From Steroidobacter denitrificans (GTDB taxonomy: Bacteria > Pseudomonadota > Gammaproteobacteria > Steroidobacterales > Steroidobacteraceae): DNA of 64,000 nucleotides. Where the stretch lies: assembly GCF_001579945.1 (NCBI RefSeq), contig NZ_CP011971.1:434001-498000 (forward strand). Reading direction: 5' to 3'. The notes beneath the pieces were generated by a model, which saw only the letters and a list, made by a program, of their open reading frames with translations, did not search any database and was not told the origin of the DNA. Positions 33,370-43,954 of the stretch are shown one piece after another. Within the stretch, counting starts at the first letter, position 1, and each line of letters begins with the position of its first letter. The position numbers were made by a program, and so were the translations under genes.

Positions 33370-35766
33370 ATGAATCGTCTCGTGCCGCATGTTTCCCAGT
33401 TGCAAGGGATCGGTTCGACCTATTCGTTCGCACGCTCAACTCTCGTCTCGACGTTGGGCGGCTGCATCGCGGCCCTGTCGTTCGCGACTGCCACCGGTGC
33501 CGAGACCGATGTGGTTTCTCAGGGCGCCAGCGCAACGGGTGTCGGCATCGAAGAAGTGATGGTGACAGCACGTCGCCGCAGCGAATCGGTGGATCGTGTG
33601 CCGATGTCGATCGCCGTCGTCGATGCTGGTTCATTGAACGCACGTGGAGTCTTTAGTCCGACCGCGTTCAACGAAGCAGTTCCAGGATTGCGCGTGAACG
33701 CACAGATAGGCGATCGCAACTGGCTGATTCCGAACATTCGCGGCCAGGGTCAGACCTACGGCTCGCGGGCTCCTAGCGTCGTGCCCTACTTGGCGGAAGT
33801 GCCCCTTTCGGTACTGAGCACCGAAAGCTTCTTCGACCTCGAGAATGTACAGGTTCTCAAGGGTCCGCAAGGTACGCTGTTTGGAAAGGTGACCGACGGT
33901 GGGGCGATCCTCCTCACACCAAACCGTCCGAGGGAGAAGTTCGGCGGTGAGCTGCAGATCAAGAGCGGAAATTACGACCTGCAGGGTCTCGATGCGGTCA
34001 TCAATACCCCGATTGTCGAGGATAAGGTGCTGTTCCGTGCAGCCGCGCAGATCAAACGGCGCGACGGCTTCACGATCGATCGCGCGACGGGCAAGGACTA
34101 TGACAACGTCCACTACAGCGCCTTCCGCGCAGGCCTGACGCTTAAGCTAACCGATTCACTCGAGAACTACACTCTCGTGCAGTACCAGCGCGCAAATGAG
34201 AATGGCACCGGAAGCATCATGTCGTACTACAACCCCGCGCTGCCGACGCCGGAGTTGCTCGGCCTGCCTGCGATCGTGGATGAAAATCTAGCTGCCGGAC
34301 CGCGCTCGACGATTCTGTGGCCTGACCTGCACTCGGAGCGCAAGACGTTGTTTGTCTCCAATACAACGACTTGGAAGATCTCCGACTCGCTCACCCTGAA
34401 GAACATCATGGGTTACGTTGACCGTAAGGACCAGTCGTCGGCCGATTACGATGGCTCAATACTGCCGTTGGTAGATTTCAGACAAGTCAATATGCCGAAT
34501 TTTTGGGTTCGGCAGTACAGTGAAGAACTGCAACTTCAAGGCTCCTCGCTCGGCGGTAAGTTGGAATGGATTACGGGGCTGTATGCCGATTACAGCCATC
34601 CGGGCGGTACCGCTGGCAACGAGCGCGTGATGTTCTTCGTAGGGGATGTCGCGATTGTGCACGAGGACAATAGCAGCATTGCCACATTCGCACAGGGATC
34701 CTACGACCTGTCCGAGTCATTGCTCGATGGGCTGAAGTTTACCCTAGGCGCCCGCTATACATACGAGTACAACAAGAGCTATACGTTTCAGTCGGAGACT
34801 ACACCTACGCAGCCCCCGCAGCCCACATACGTGTGCCTCATACAAGGTGTTTCGCCCGATTGCGTGAATCGGGCCGCGAGCCATCAGGACGCCGTCACGT
34901 ACAACATCGGACTCGATTATCAGGTTACGCCCGACACGTTGCTCTATCTCGTCACTCGCAAGGGCTATAAGGGCGGTGGCTATCAGGTCTACATTGCACG
35001 CCCGGACTTCAATCACTACGACGCGGAGACGATTAAGGACGTAGAGCTCGGTGTGAAAAGCGCATTCAATGTCGGCGGTATGCGGGGCCGCGTGAATCTC
35101 GCCGGCTTCTATGCCAAGCAGGACGACATTCAGCGCCTCTCTATTGTCGTGGACACTACGGTTACACCGCCGACGCCGTATTCGTTCATTGCGAATGCCG
35201 CTTCGGCAACCGTCAAAGGCATCGATTTCGAGGCATCGCTCCTGCCGTTCGAAGGACTCAGGTTCGACCTGCGGTATACCTATACGGATTACCGGTATGA
35301 TAGGACGGCTGCGGGATTGGCAGCCTGTGATGCGGTAAAATCTTCGACGAGCACGGCAGGTTTTTGTGCGCTCAACTGGGCACCGGGCACGCCGGAGAAT
35401 CAGGTGTCGGCCTCGCTCAGCTACACATTGCCCATGAATCCGCAGTACGGTGAGATCACGATTGGTGTGGATTACTCCTATCAGGATGATCTTGCGTTGA
35501 CCGACGAGAGCTACACCTCGAGCCTGACCGGCAACAATTACAATGGTATCGAACCGGCGTTTGATCTGATCAATGCGACACTCACGTGGCAGAGCATGTT
35601 CGGCCGGCCGCTCGATCTGAGCGTCTTCGGTACCAATCTCAACAATACGGTGTACCGAACCGGTGTGAATAATTTGAGCAGTAACGTTGGGTTCGCCTCG
35701 TATTTCTACGGCGAGCCACGCATGTACGGCGCGTCGCTCAAATATCGATTCGGTGCGAGCCGATAA
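33370..35766 (+). CDS. TonB-dependent receptor (island gene)
   Basis: About 798 residues. Long signal peptide, TonB box IEEVMVTARRR, plug domain (FNEAVPGLRV, IRGQGQTYGSRAPS, VLKGPQGTLFGKVTDGGAI) and a 22-strand barrel with C-terminal YRFGAS. The plug type resembles the sphingomonad/Steroidobacter receptors that import hydrophobic carbon compounds rather than classical siderophore receptors; this is inference. AGGAGG sits 4-5 bases before the ATG. Codon usage is less GC-biased than the flanking housekeeping genes, in line with transfer. It is followed by two co-oriented genes. Confidence 0.92.
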   Translation: MNRLVPHVSQLQGIGSTYSFARSTLVSTLGGCIAALSFATATGAETDVVSQGASATGVGIEEVMVTARRRSESVDRVPMSIAVVDAGSLNARGVFSPTAFNEAVPGLRVNAQIGDRNWLIPNIRGQGQTYGSRAPSVVPYLAEVPLSVLSTESFFDLENVQVLKGPQGTLFGKVTDGGAILLTPNRPREKFGGELQIKSGNYDLQGLDAVINTPIVEDKVLFRAAAQIKRRDGFTIDRATGKDYDNVHYSAFRAGLTLKLTDSLENYTLVQYQRANENGTGSIMSYYNPALPTPELLGLPAIVDENLAAGPRSTILWPDLHSERKTLFVSNTTTWKISDSLTLKNIMGYVDRKDQSSADYDGSILPLVDFRQVNMPNFWVRQYSEELQLQGSSLGGKLEWITGLYADYSHPGGTAGNERVMFFVGDVAIVHEDNSSIATFAQGSYDLSESLLDGLKFTLGARYTYEYNKSYTFQSETTPTQPPQPTYVCLIQGVSPDCVNRAASHQDAVTYNIGLDYQVTPDTLLYLVTRKGYKGGGYQVYIARPDFNHYDAETIKDVELGVKSAFNVGGMRGRVNLAGFYAKQDDIQRLSIVVDTTVTPPTPYSFIANAASATVKGIDFEASLLPFEGLRFDLRYTYTDYRYDRTAAGLAACDAVKSSTSTAGFCALNWAPGTPENQVSASLSYTLPMNPQYGEITIGVDYSYQDDLALTDESYTSSLTGNNYNGIEPAFDLINATLTWQSMFGRPLDLSVFGTNLNNTVYRTGVNNLSSNVGFASYFYGEPRMYGASLKYRFGASR

Positions 35767-35971
35767 TGATAGCGCACCGGTCCGATGCCCTTTGCATGGG
35801 TGGTACCGCCATATACAGCGGCCCGTACGGCGCCAATACGACGGAGAATCTGCCGGCACGGTGGGTTGGCTTTGGGGGAATCGATCAGGGAATTCGGCCC
35901 TGCCGACGGGGGTTGTCTGGTCCGTCCCGTAGCTTGTGAGTTCGGAGTGGGAAGAGTACGGAGGGATCAGA

Positions 35972-37378
35972 ATGGGGTCCGACGCGGAGCGGGACGCTTC
36001 GGTCGTCGCGCAGCTGCTGGCAGCCGTGCGATCAGATCTGGAGCGCGTCATCAGGCCCGCGATCGCTGATCTGAACGCGCGCGCCAGCGCACAGATGATC
36101 GCCGAAATCCTCGATTACCTGATCATTTGGCACCGCGATATGGCCGGCGTCATCGGCGGACTCGATGAACGGCTGCGTGGGCTGGCGCGTGTAGAACAGC
36201 CGTATACGGGTTGGGGCGACATGTTTCCATCGCAGGGGCGACGTAACGGTCTGCTGCAGAGCATCGAGACCCTCCTCCAGAGCGGCGCGCTCGATGGTGT
36301 GCAATGCGGCGAGGCTGTGGCGGCCGATCTTGCGTTATTTGAGGCCGAAGCTCAACTCCGTGCTGCGGAGATGCGTCGCGAGGCTGAGCAGGCGGGGAAG
36401 GAAGTGAAGGTAACGGCGCAGCGACTCACAGCGCTCATCGAGCCCCACCCCATCGGCAATTTGCGGCGCGTTTCATCGTTCAGCCGTGTTTACGGTGGCT
36501 ATTCCAAAGACACATTCCTGTTCGATCTCGTGGATGACGTCGCGGCGATCGAGTCGCTGGTGTTGCGGCGTGACCTGCCTTTCGGCCCGGCGGGAACGAC
36601 GGTAAAGGATGAGTTTACGCTGCTTCGTCGGCTGTTCGATCGCGGCTTTCCAGTGGCGGAGCCATTGCTGCTCGATGCGGACGGCCGTCACCTCGGACAG
36701 CCAGCGATGGTCTCGCGACGCGTAGCGGGACGCGCGGGAACCGACGCGTGGTCGGGCGATGCACGGCGTTGCGACGGTATCGTGCGGCAACTCGCGCGGA
36801 TTGTGGCACGCCTGCATGCGCAGAATCCGGCCGAACTGGGATTCGTGCTCTATGCTGGCGATTCGAGAGCGGCGGTTCGGGCCTATCTTGAGCACTGGCG
36901 CGATCGATGGCATCGCTACCGCGTCCACCCCTCGCTAACCCTTGCAGCCGGATTCGACTGGCTACTGGCTAATATTCCCGCGCTCGAGGGCAGGTCGGTC
37001 GTCGTTCATGGGGACGTCGGCTTCCACAATGTGATGGTGGAGGGTGCCGACATCACGGCGCTGCTGGACTGGGAGTTCGCGCATGTCGGTGATCCCGTGG
37101 AGGATCTGAGTTATGCGCGTCAGTTCATCGAGCCGCTGGGTGGTTGGGAAGTGTTTCTACAAACCTACATGGCCGAGGGCGGGGCGCCGTACCGCCTGCA
37201 AAATGCACGCTTCTATGAAGTCTGGCGGTCCATCCGCAATGCCGTATGTTGCATGACGGCCTGGCACGGCTTCTTGGACGGCTCATATACTGCACTGAAG
37301 ACGGCCTATCAAGGCATTGTGTTCTACCGCCATTTCGCGCAGGACGCCGCAGCACAGCTCACCAAGGAATTGTCGTGA
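35972..37378 (+). CDS. APH-like phosphotransferase with helical N-terminal domain
   Basis: About 468 residues. The C-terminal 300 form an aminoglycoside phosphotransferase/choline-kinase-type kinase with GGYSKDTFLFDL (phosphate-contacting strand), Brenner motif VVHGDVGFHNVMV (about residues 346-358) and metal motif LLDWEFAHVGDP. The first 150 residues are a helical domain (LAAVRSDLERVIRPAI) without an assigned function. The family often activates small alcohols rather than conferring resistance; here it sits in a catabolic-looking island. Start 35972 chosen from GGAGGG upstream. It ends in a GTGA overlap with the next gene. Confidence 0.85.
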   Translation: MGSDAERDASVVAQLLAAVRSDLERVIRPAIADLNARASAQMIAEILDYLIIWHRDMAGVIGGLDERLRGLARVEQPYTGWGDMFPSQGRRNGLLQSIETLLQSGALDGVQCGEAVAADLALFEAEAQLRAAEMRREAEQAGKEVKVTAQRLTALIEPHPIGNLRRVSSFSRVYGGYSKDTFLFDLVDDVAAIESLVLRRDLPFGPAGTTVKDEFTLLRRLFDRGFPVAEPLLLDADGRHLGQPAMVSRRVAGRAGTDAWSGDARRCDGIVRQLARIVARLHAQNPAELGFVLYAGDSRAAVRAYLEHWRDRWHRYRVHPSLTLAAGFDWLLANIPALEGRSVVVHGDVGFHNVMVEGADITALLDWEFAHVGDPVEDLSYARQFIEPLGGWEVFLQTYMAEGGAPYRLQNARFYEVWRSIRNAVCCMTAWHGFLDGSYTALKTAYQGIVFYRHFAQDAAAQLTKELS

Positions 37379-38400
37379 TCCGCTCGCATCTCGTAGCGCC
37401 GCTGTCGAATTTCGGAATGATCAACAGCCTGGCAGGCCGCCCTCTCGGTACCGCTGCGCTAGCCGACGAATTCCTCCACCCGCCGGCATTGAGCGGTCAC
37501 TACTCGGCCACCGAGACATCCTATTTTGGTTTCAATGTTCCGGAGCACGCGTTGAACGGTGAGATCTACATTTGGTTTCATCCCATACTGAAGATTATGA
37601 GCGTCAGCGTCTACATCTGGCGCTGTTTCCACGCCTCGACGCTGTCCTGCGACTACGTTAACCACTACCACTACCTGCCGTTTCCAGATGGCGATATCGG
37701 CGATTACACGATCGACGAGATCGGTCTAAGAATCCGCGTGCTGGAGCCGCTTCGCACCGTGCAAATCGAGTTCCGCGACGCCGAGCGTGACGTCGAGTTG
37801 TCGCTGCTGCTGCGGGCGATCATGCCGCCTGCGGTGCGTCCGGGAGGTTTCCATTTCACACAGGCCATGCGTACGAGCGGCACGCTGCGTCTGCACGACG
37901 AGCGGTTCACGATTGATGGCTGGTTCACACGTGATCGTTCATGGGGCCAGGAGCGGCGCGAGACTAGTCGTCTTATTCCGCCCTTTACGTGGATGGCTGG
38001 CGTCGTCGACGATGACTTCGCTTTTCATGTACTCGCCTTCGATTCGGTGGATGGAGCGCCGGATTGGCTGTCGCGGTATCAGCTGGCGGATTTCGAAAAC
38101 CTCGTATGGGGATATGTGCGCCAAGATGGCGAGACGCAGCCGCTGATTGCGGCGCGCAAGTCGACCCGGCGTGGAGCGGACGGCCTCTCGCCTACGGGGT
38201 ATTCGCTAGTGCTGCGCGACGCCGCGGGCGTCTCGCATGAGATTCATGGCGAGGTGCGCGCGCGCATGCCGTGGCAGACTTGGCAGAACATAAACGTTCA
38301 TTTCTGCCAGACCCGATGGCATTGCGCGCGCGGCATTGGCTGGGGTGATTCACAGGACATCCAGCAGAATGATTTCATTCATCATTTCGCACGTAACTGA
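37375..38400 (+). CDS. Unrecognised two-domain protein, possible lipocalin-like fold
   Basis: About 341 residues from GTG at 37375, overlapping the phosphotransferase stop (GTGA) with AAGGA upstream. No signal peptide or membrane segment. Beta-rich, with paired blocks resembling the AttH/CrtC lipocalin-like group: GFNVPEHALNGEIYIWFHP near the start, FTIDGWFTRDRSWG in the middle and HGEVRARMPW near the end. Similar proteins occur next to APH-like kinases in gene sets for hydrophobic substrates; function is unknown. The tight coupling suggests the kinase and this protein act in one pathway. Confidence 0.7.
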   Translation: MIRSHLVAPLSNFGMINSLAGRPLGTAALADEFLHPPALSGHYSATETSYFGFNVPEHALNGEIYIWFHPILKIMSVSVYIWRCFHASTLSCDYVNHYHYLPFPDGDIGDYTIDEIGLRIRVLEPLRTVQIEFRDAERDVELSLLLRAIMPPAVRPGGFHFTQAMRTSGTLRLHDERFTIDGWFTRDRSWGQERRETSRLIPPFTWMAGVVDDDFAFHVLAFDSVDGAPDWLSRYQLADFENLVWGYVRQDGETQPLIAARKSTRRGADGLSPTGYSLVLRDAAGVSHEIHGEVRARMPWQTWQNINVHFCQTRWHCARGIGWGDSQDIQQNDFIHHFARN

Positions 38401-38468
38401 CGCTCAGACTGAACACGCTGGAAGTAAATACTCCGGGAATTCTGCCTGACGAAGCGAACCACGTCGGC

Positions 38469-38486
38469 GCCGATATCCATATCGGC
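38469..38486 (+). terminator. Short hairpin after island gene set
   Basis: Stem GCCGATAT/ATATCGGC with a 2-base centre, about 70 bases after the last cargo stop. It has no U-run; an end-of-transcript hairpin or a protein site is equally possible. Confidence 0.35.
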
Positions 38487-38527
38487 GGCACTTGCTGATT
38501 AATAGGGTTCGATTATCTCCGTACTTG

Positions 38528-38764
38528 CTAGGCTCTGTCGGTTCGCGTAGGCGACGCTCGCCTCGCCCCGCTGGGGCCGGCCGCTTTTTCAGGCGCGGCT
38601 ACCTTCGCTGCGCTCGAGTGCTTGTCCAGCACCTCGTTGAGGCTCCAGGGCGGCGACTCGATCTGCTCGAGAGCGCTCGCTGCAGGCAGATGCCCGAACA
38701 GATGGTTCAGGTACTTTCGCCGGGGGCTATCGGTACGAACCAAAGCTGGATGCCGAGAACACAA
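38528..38764 (-). pseudogene. IS66-type transposase C-terminal fragment
   Basis: Minus-strand frame with RRKYLNHLFGHLPAASALEQ and a following PPWSLNEVL. This matches the spacing of the IS66 transposase C-terminal end (Y-L ... LP ... E ... PW). The rest of the element is absent and the N-terminal part of the frame is unrelated, so it is a decayed piece. Confidence 0.45.
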
Positions 38765-38823
38765 AGATTGCCGACTGGCTGATCCGACTTCTCAGTCCTA
38801 CGGACAAAGAGGGGGATTACTAG
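38725..38823 (+). pseudogene. IS3-type transposase (OrfB) fragment
   Basis: A 32-codon frame reading GYRYEPKLDAENTKIADWLIRL matches the segment of IS3-family OrfB that normally continues with a NWGFG-type core. Here it runs out after about 10 residues into TAG at 38821-38823. Confidence 0.5.
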
Positions 38824-38837
38824 CCGATGTGCTCGTG

Positions 38838-39035
38838 AGCCGCAGCGAGAGGTTCTCAACGATCATTACCTCTAGCCGACCTGTAGGCAATTGGCCGAAG
38901 TTGCTCGGTGACGTCGTCGTCATGCCTCTACTCGATCGTCTGATGCGCCGCTTGCATCTACCGAAATTCGAGAGCAAGAGTTGGTGTCTGAAAGAGGTCT
39001 CCGCTCGAGTTGCAAAGGGTGCTCAGAGCGCGTAA
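38838..39035 (+). pseudogene. IS21-type IstB ATPase, C-terminal fragment
   Basis: The last 60 residues of a frame here match the IstB C-terminus: STIITSSRPVGNWPKLLGDV, LLDRLMRRLHLPKFESKSW and a final LKEVSARVAKGAQSA. The Walker A/B half of IstB and all of IstA are missing. It marks the past insertion of an IS21-type element at the right edge of the island. Confidence 0.7.
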
Positions 39036-39179
39036 ATACACTGTCCCGTCGCTGTCAACTGGAGGAACTTGCCTCGGTCACTGATGGGAGAATTTAAGGC
39101 GGCAGCTGGGGTAGCTGCAGCCAAGCAGCCGCACCGCCGGATCTGCATGATCCGTCCTATCGCGAGGTAGTCTGAACGA

Positions 39180-41342
39180 ATGAATACGAGTGTGAATGTC
39201 GGAATGCTGGAAGTCGACGCGGCGTTTCTGTCTTTCGTAAATGACGAAGTGCTGCCGGGAACGCAGTTGCGGCCGGATGAATTCTGGGGCGGTATGGAGC
39301 GGACGCTGGAGAAATTCACGCCGCGCAACGCGGCGCTGCTGGCCAGGCGCGATGAGCTGCAGACGCAGATCGACGCGCGCCGGCGTGCGTGCCGGGGTCA
39401 ACCTTACGACGTTGTCCAGGAAACCGTCTTTCTGCGTTCCATCGGTTATCTGGTCGATGAGCCGGCAGACGTGCGCATCAGCACGGCCGGTACCGATCCC
39501 GAGATCGCCGAAGTTGCCGGTGCGCAGTTGGTGGTTCCCGTCAATAATGCCCGCTATGCGCTGAATGCCGCCAACGCGCGCTGGGGGAGCTTGTATGACG
39601 CTCTGTACGGCACCGACGCGCTGGCGCCGGTGGTGGCCGGCGCGAAGGGCTATGACCCGCGGCGCGGTGCTGCGGTGATCGCTTACGCACGCGAGTTCCT
39701 GGATCGGATCGCACCATTGATCGATGGCCGTCATGCCGAGGTAAGCGCCTATTTCATTGAAGCCGACCGTCTACAAGTACAGCTGCAGAGCGGGAAGACC
39801 ACCTCGCTGGCGGAGCCGGCGTTGCTGGCAGGCTGGCGTGGGCCGGCACAGGCGCCGGAGGCGGTGCTGCTGAAGCATCATGGCTTGCACCTGGAAATCC
39901 TCATCGATCGCAACCATGCGATCGGCCGCGACGATGCGGCGGGCGTCGCCGATCTGATTCTCGAGTCCGCGCTCACCACGATCCAGGATTGCGAGGATTC
40001 CGTCGCGGCAGTGGACGCGGCAGAAAAGATCGCCGTCTATCGCAATTGGCTCGGCCTGATGAGGCATGATTTGGAGGCGAGCTTTGCGAAAGGCAGCGGC
40101 ACGATCACGCGGCGCCTGAATCCGGATCGGGTATACGACGCGCCGGGTGGCGGGCAGCTGATTCTGCCGGGACGCAGCCTGATGCTGGTGCGCAATGTCG
40201 GGCATCATATGGAAACCGACATGGTGCGCCATGGCGGTCGGCCGGTGTTCGAGACGCTCGTCGACGCCTTCACTACGGTGGCGATCGCGCTGCATGACCT
40301 TCGCGGCCAGCGCAGGAACAGCCGCACCGGTTCGGTGTATGTGGTCAAGCCCAAGCTGCACGGCCCCGAGGAAGTGGCGATCGCCGACTGGCTGTTCGAT
40401 GCGGTGGAGGATGCGTTCAGGTTGGCTCGCCACACGGTGAAGATCGGGGTCATGGACGAGGAACGTCGCACCAGCGCGAACCTGAAAGCCTGCATTGCCG
40501 CGGTGCGCGAACGCATCGTATTCATCAACACCGGATTCCTGGATCGTACCGGCGATGAGATTCATACGGCCATGGAAGCGGGCCCGGTGCTGCGCAAGGA
40601 GGAGATCAAGGCGCAGCCCTGGATCCAGGCCTATGAGAAGCGCAACGTGGAAATCGGCATTGCGACCGGTTTCTCCGGCAAGGCGCAGATCGGCAAGGGC
40701 ATGTGGGCCATGCCGGATCTGATGGCGGCGATGCTCAAGGCCAAAGTCGCGCATCCGCGATCGGGCGCCAGTACGGCCTGGGTGCCGTCGCCGACGGCGG
40801 CCACCCTGCACGCGCTGCATTACCACGAAGTCGACGTGGCGCAGGTTCGGGCGTCACTGACGCAGGCGCTGGCGCGCTCCACGCCCACCGGTACGGATGA
40901 GTTATTGACGCCGCCGCTGGCGTACGGCGCCTGGCCCCCCGACGAGGTCCAGGCGGAATTGGACAATAACATCCAGGGTATTCTGGGTTATGTGGTGCGC
41001 TGGATCGATCAGGGTGTGGGCTGTTCCAAGGTGCCCGATATCCATGACGTGGGATTGATGGAGGATCGCGCGACCCTGCGCATTTCCAGCCAGCACGTGG
41101 CGAACTGGCTGCATCATGGTGTATGCACGCCCGAGCAGGTGCGCGCCACGTTCGAACGCATGGCGGCGGTCGTGGACAAACAGAACGCGAGCGACCCTCA
41201 ATACCGGCCGATGTCGCCGGATTTTGCAGCCAGCGTTGCATTCCAGGCCGCCTGTGAACTGGTGTTCGAGGGGCGCGCGCAGCCCAATGGCTATACGGAG
41301 CACATCCTGCATCGCCGTCGCCGCGAGTTCAAGGCGAGGTGA
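39180..41342 (+). CDS. glcB: Malate synthase G
   Basis: 720 residues, the length of the monomeric G isoform. It condenses acetyl-CoA and glyoxylate to malate. Blocks visible: [28 protein letters not shown]-type segment [42 protein letters not shown], and [14 protein letters not shown] with the catalytic Asp region in the C-terminal part. No isocitrate lyase is adjacent; glyoxylate may come from glycolate or purine breakdown. It converges with gdhA. Confidence 0.97.
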   Translation: MNTSVNVGMLEVDAAFLSFVNDEVLPGTQLRPDEFWGGMERTLEKFTPRNAALLARRDELQTQIDARRRACRGQPYDVVQETVFLRSIGYLVDEPADVRISTAGTDPEIAEVAGAQLVVPVNNARYALNAANARWGSLYDALYGTDALAPVVAGAKGYDPRRGAAVIAYAREFLDRIAPLIDGRHAEVSAYFIEADRLQVQLQSGKTTSLAEPALLAGWRGPAQAPEAVLLKHHGLHLEILIDRNHAIGRDDAAGVADLILESALTTIQDCEDSVAAVDAAEKIAVYRNWLGLMRHDLEASFAKGSGTITRRLNPDRVYDAPGGGQLILPGRSLMLVRNVGHHMETDMVRHGGRPVFETLVDAFTTVAIALHDLRGQRRNSRTGSVYVVKPKLHGPEEVAIADWLFDAVEDAFRLARHTVKIGVMDEERRTSANLKACIAAVRERIVFINTGFLDRTGDEIHTAMEAGPVLRKEEIKAQPWIQAYEKRNVEIGIATGFSGKAQIGKGMWAMPDLMAAMLKAKVAHPRSGASTAWVPSPTAATLHALHYHEVDVAQVRASLTQALARSTPTGTDELLTPPLAYGAWPPDEVQAELDNNIQGILGYVVRWIDQGVGCSKVPDIHDVGLMEDRATLRISSQHVANWLHHGVCTPEQVRATFERMAAVVDKQNASDPQYRPMSPDFAASVAFQAACELVFEGRAQPNGYTEHILHRRRREFKAR

Positions 41343-41380
41343 TGCACAGCCCTGGGCCGGCCTGAGCCATGTTCTGCCGC

Positions 41381-42739
<1,359 letters not shown>

Positions 42740-42762
42740 TTACCAGTATGATTCTCTAGAAA

Positions 42763-43218
42763 TCAGTCCTTCTGCGCCGATTCCTCATTGTCGACTTCGA
42801 GCACCGTAAGCTTGCCGGAGCCGCCGCCTGGAGTCGGCCAGTCTATCGACTGGCCGGGGCTCAGGCCGATCAATGCGGCACCGATCGGCGTCAGCACGGA
42901 GATCAGGCCGAGATTGATATCGGCTGCTTCCGGATAGACCAGTGACACTTTGCGTGTCCGGCCGGTGGCCGCATCGCTGTAGGTCACATGTGACCCCATG
43001 CGAATGATGCTGGCATCCATTTCTCCGTCCGGCACGATTTGCGCCCGACTGAGCTCATCAGACAGATAATCCGCCACGCCCGCCGAAGGCGTACGCTCCT
43101 GCGCGACTTCCGCCAGTCGCATGAGGCGGGCGTGATCGGTGGCCGAAATGATGATACGTGGACGCGCCGGTATGCCGGTGCGGTTCGAAGTGTCGGGAGT
43201 CATATTATCACGAGTCAT
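42763..43218 (-). CDS. rnk: Rnk-type nucleoside diphosphate kinase regulator (GreA/GreB-like)
   Basis: 151 residues. An N-terminal helical segment (SATDHARLMRLAEVA) and the GreA/GreB C-terminal domain (GSHVTYSDAATGRTRKVSLVYPEAAD, then ISVLTPIGAALIGLSPGQSI), the domain order of Rnk, which binds RNA polymerase. Rnk lacks the long N-terminal coiled coil that GreA inserts into the polymerase channel. In-frame ATG at 43203 is an alternative start. The next gene in the same orientation is gdhA. Confidence 0.88.
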   Translation of the reverse strand: MTRDNMTPDTSNRTGIPARPRIIISATDHARLMRLAEVAQERTPSAGVADYLSDELSRAQIVPDGEMDASIIRMGSHVTYSDAATGRTRKVSLVYPEAADINLGLISVLTPIGAALIGLSPGQSIDWPTPGGGSGKLTVLEVDNEESAQKD

Positions 43219-43536
43219 TTGAGCACCATGCCTGGTTGTAACTTAAAATTGCCGCCATGGTTTCGGGCGGCCAGGTATGTCAGATTCATCAATACCGGGA
43301 CGGCGAGTGAGCAGGCCCCACGGGTTACGCGACAGAGGAGATCGTCGGATTCGAGCTGCTTGTAAAATCTCGCACGGAGTCCCCCGGGCGAGTAGCGGCA
43401 AAGCGCCTACACCCGGGGTAGGGGGCCCTGGACGAGCTGGCCTGCACGATACAGGCGATACTGGGTGAAAAAAGCCGGCAACATATCGTCGAGCATAGTT
43501 ATTCGCGCTCTGCTGTCAAGTTTGGAGCGCCCAGGC

Positions 43537-43564
43537 TTGAAATAGGCGTGCGATAAGCTATAAG
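43537..43564 (+). promoter_or_regulatory. Sigma-70-type promoter candidate
   Basis: TTGAAA (43537-43542), 16-base spacer, TATAAG (43559-43564), in a non-coding region reading toward the hairpin at 43774-43799. Confidence 0.5.
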
Positions 43565-43773
43565 AATGGACTCATGAATTCGCTGGTGTTTTGCCGTTTT
43601 TTATCGTTTTTGCATGCTTCCGCGCCTACCGCGGCGAAGCTGATGAGCTGGGCATGACGAGCGGCGGCAGCTTGGATCCTGCCGGGTATCCCCGACCGAA
43701 AAAGCCGCGCAGCTTTGCCTGCCGGGAGGCCAACTGGGGGGATACGGCTTGCCTTGCCGGGGGGCGGTCCCCG

Positions 43774-43799
43774 GGCTGACGCGGTACACGGCGTCAGCC
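43774..43799 (+). terminator. Hairpin ending the putative transcript at 43.57 kb
   Basis: Perfect 9-bp stem GGCTGACGC/GCGTCAGCC with 8-base loop. Followed by CTTCGGCCCC without a clear U-run. Confidence 0.45.
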
Positions 43800-43954
43800 T
43801 TCGGCCCCGTCCCTGCTCCCTGTTTGTATTCTCACCCCTGATTTAGCCCATGCGGCGTCTGCCGCACCTTGTCATGCAGTTTTCTTATGTCACCTGTTTA
43901 CCGCCTGTCTTGATGTCGTCCATGCCATCGAAATCGTATCGCAGGAGGGAATGA

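Larger units (their letters stand above)
38401..39179. other. Transposon-remnant stretch, right edge of island
   Basis: 779 bases without an intact gene between the island cargo and malate synthase. It contains pieces of three different transposition genes (IS66-, IS3- and IS21-like, listed separately) and a short palindrome GCCGATAT-CC-ATATCGGC at 38469-38486. No terminal inverted repeats or target duplications could be matched. Confidence 0.6.
43219..43954. other. Structured intergenic stretch, possible small RNA
   Basis: 736 bases without a supported protein gene. It contains several strong hairpins (CCCCGGG 43382-43388 with CCCGGGG 43412-43418; GCCTG-CACGATA-CAGGC at 43441-43457) and a good sigma-70 promoter at 43537-43564. 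A terminator-like stem lies at 43774-43799, about 210 bases after that promoter. A 60-codon TTG-started frame (43591-43779) overlaps the putative transcript but has little support. No known RNA family was recognised. Confidence 0.45.

Noticed and set aside
34744-36051. 435-residue minus-strand frame
   Set aside because: Antisense to the TonB receptor and the start of the kinase; low-complexity Arg-rich translation.
39771-40826. 351-residue minus-strand frame
   Set aside because: Antisense to malate synthase G; His/Arg-rich shadow composition.
43591-43779. 62-residue frame
   Set aside because: TTG start without a binding site; the stretch looks more like a structured transcript. Kept only as part of the intergenic description.
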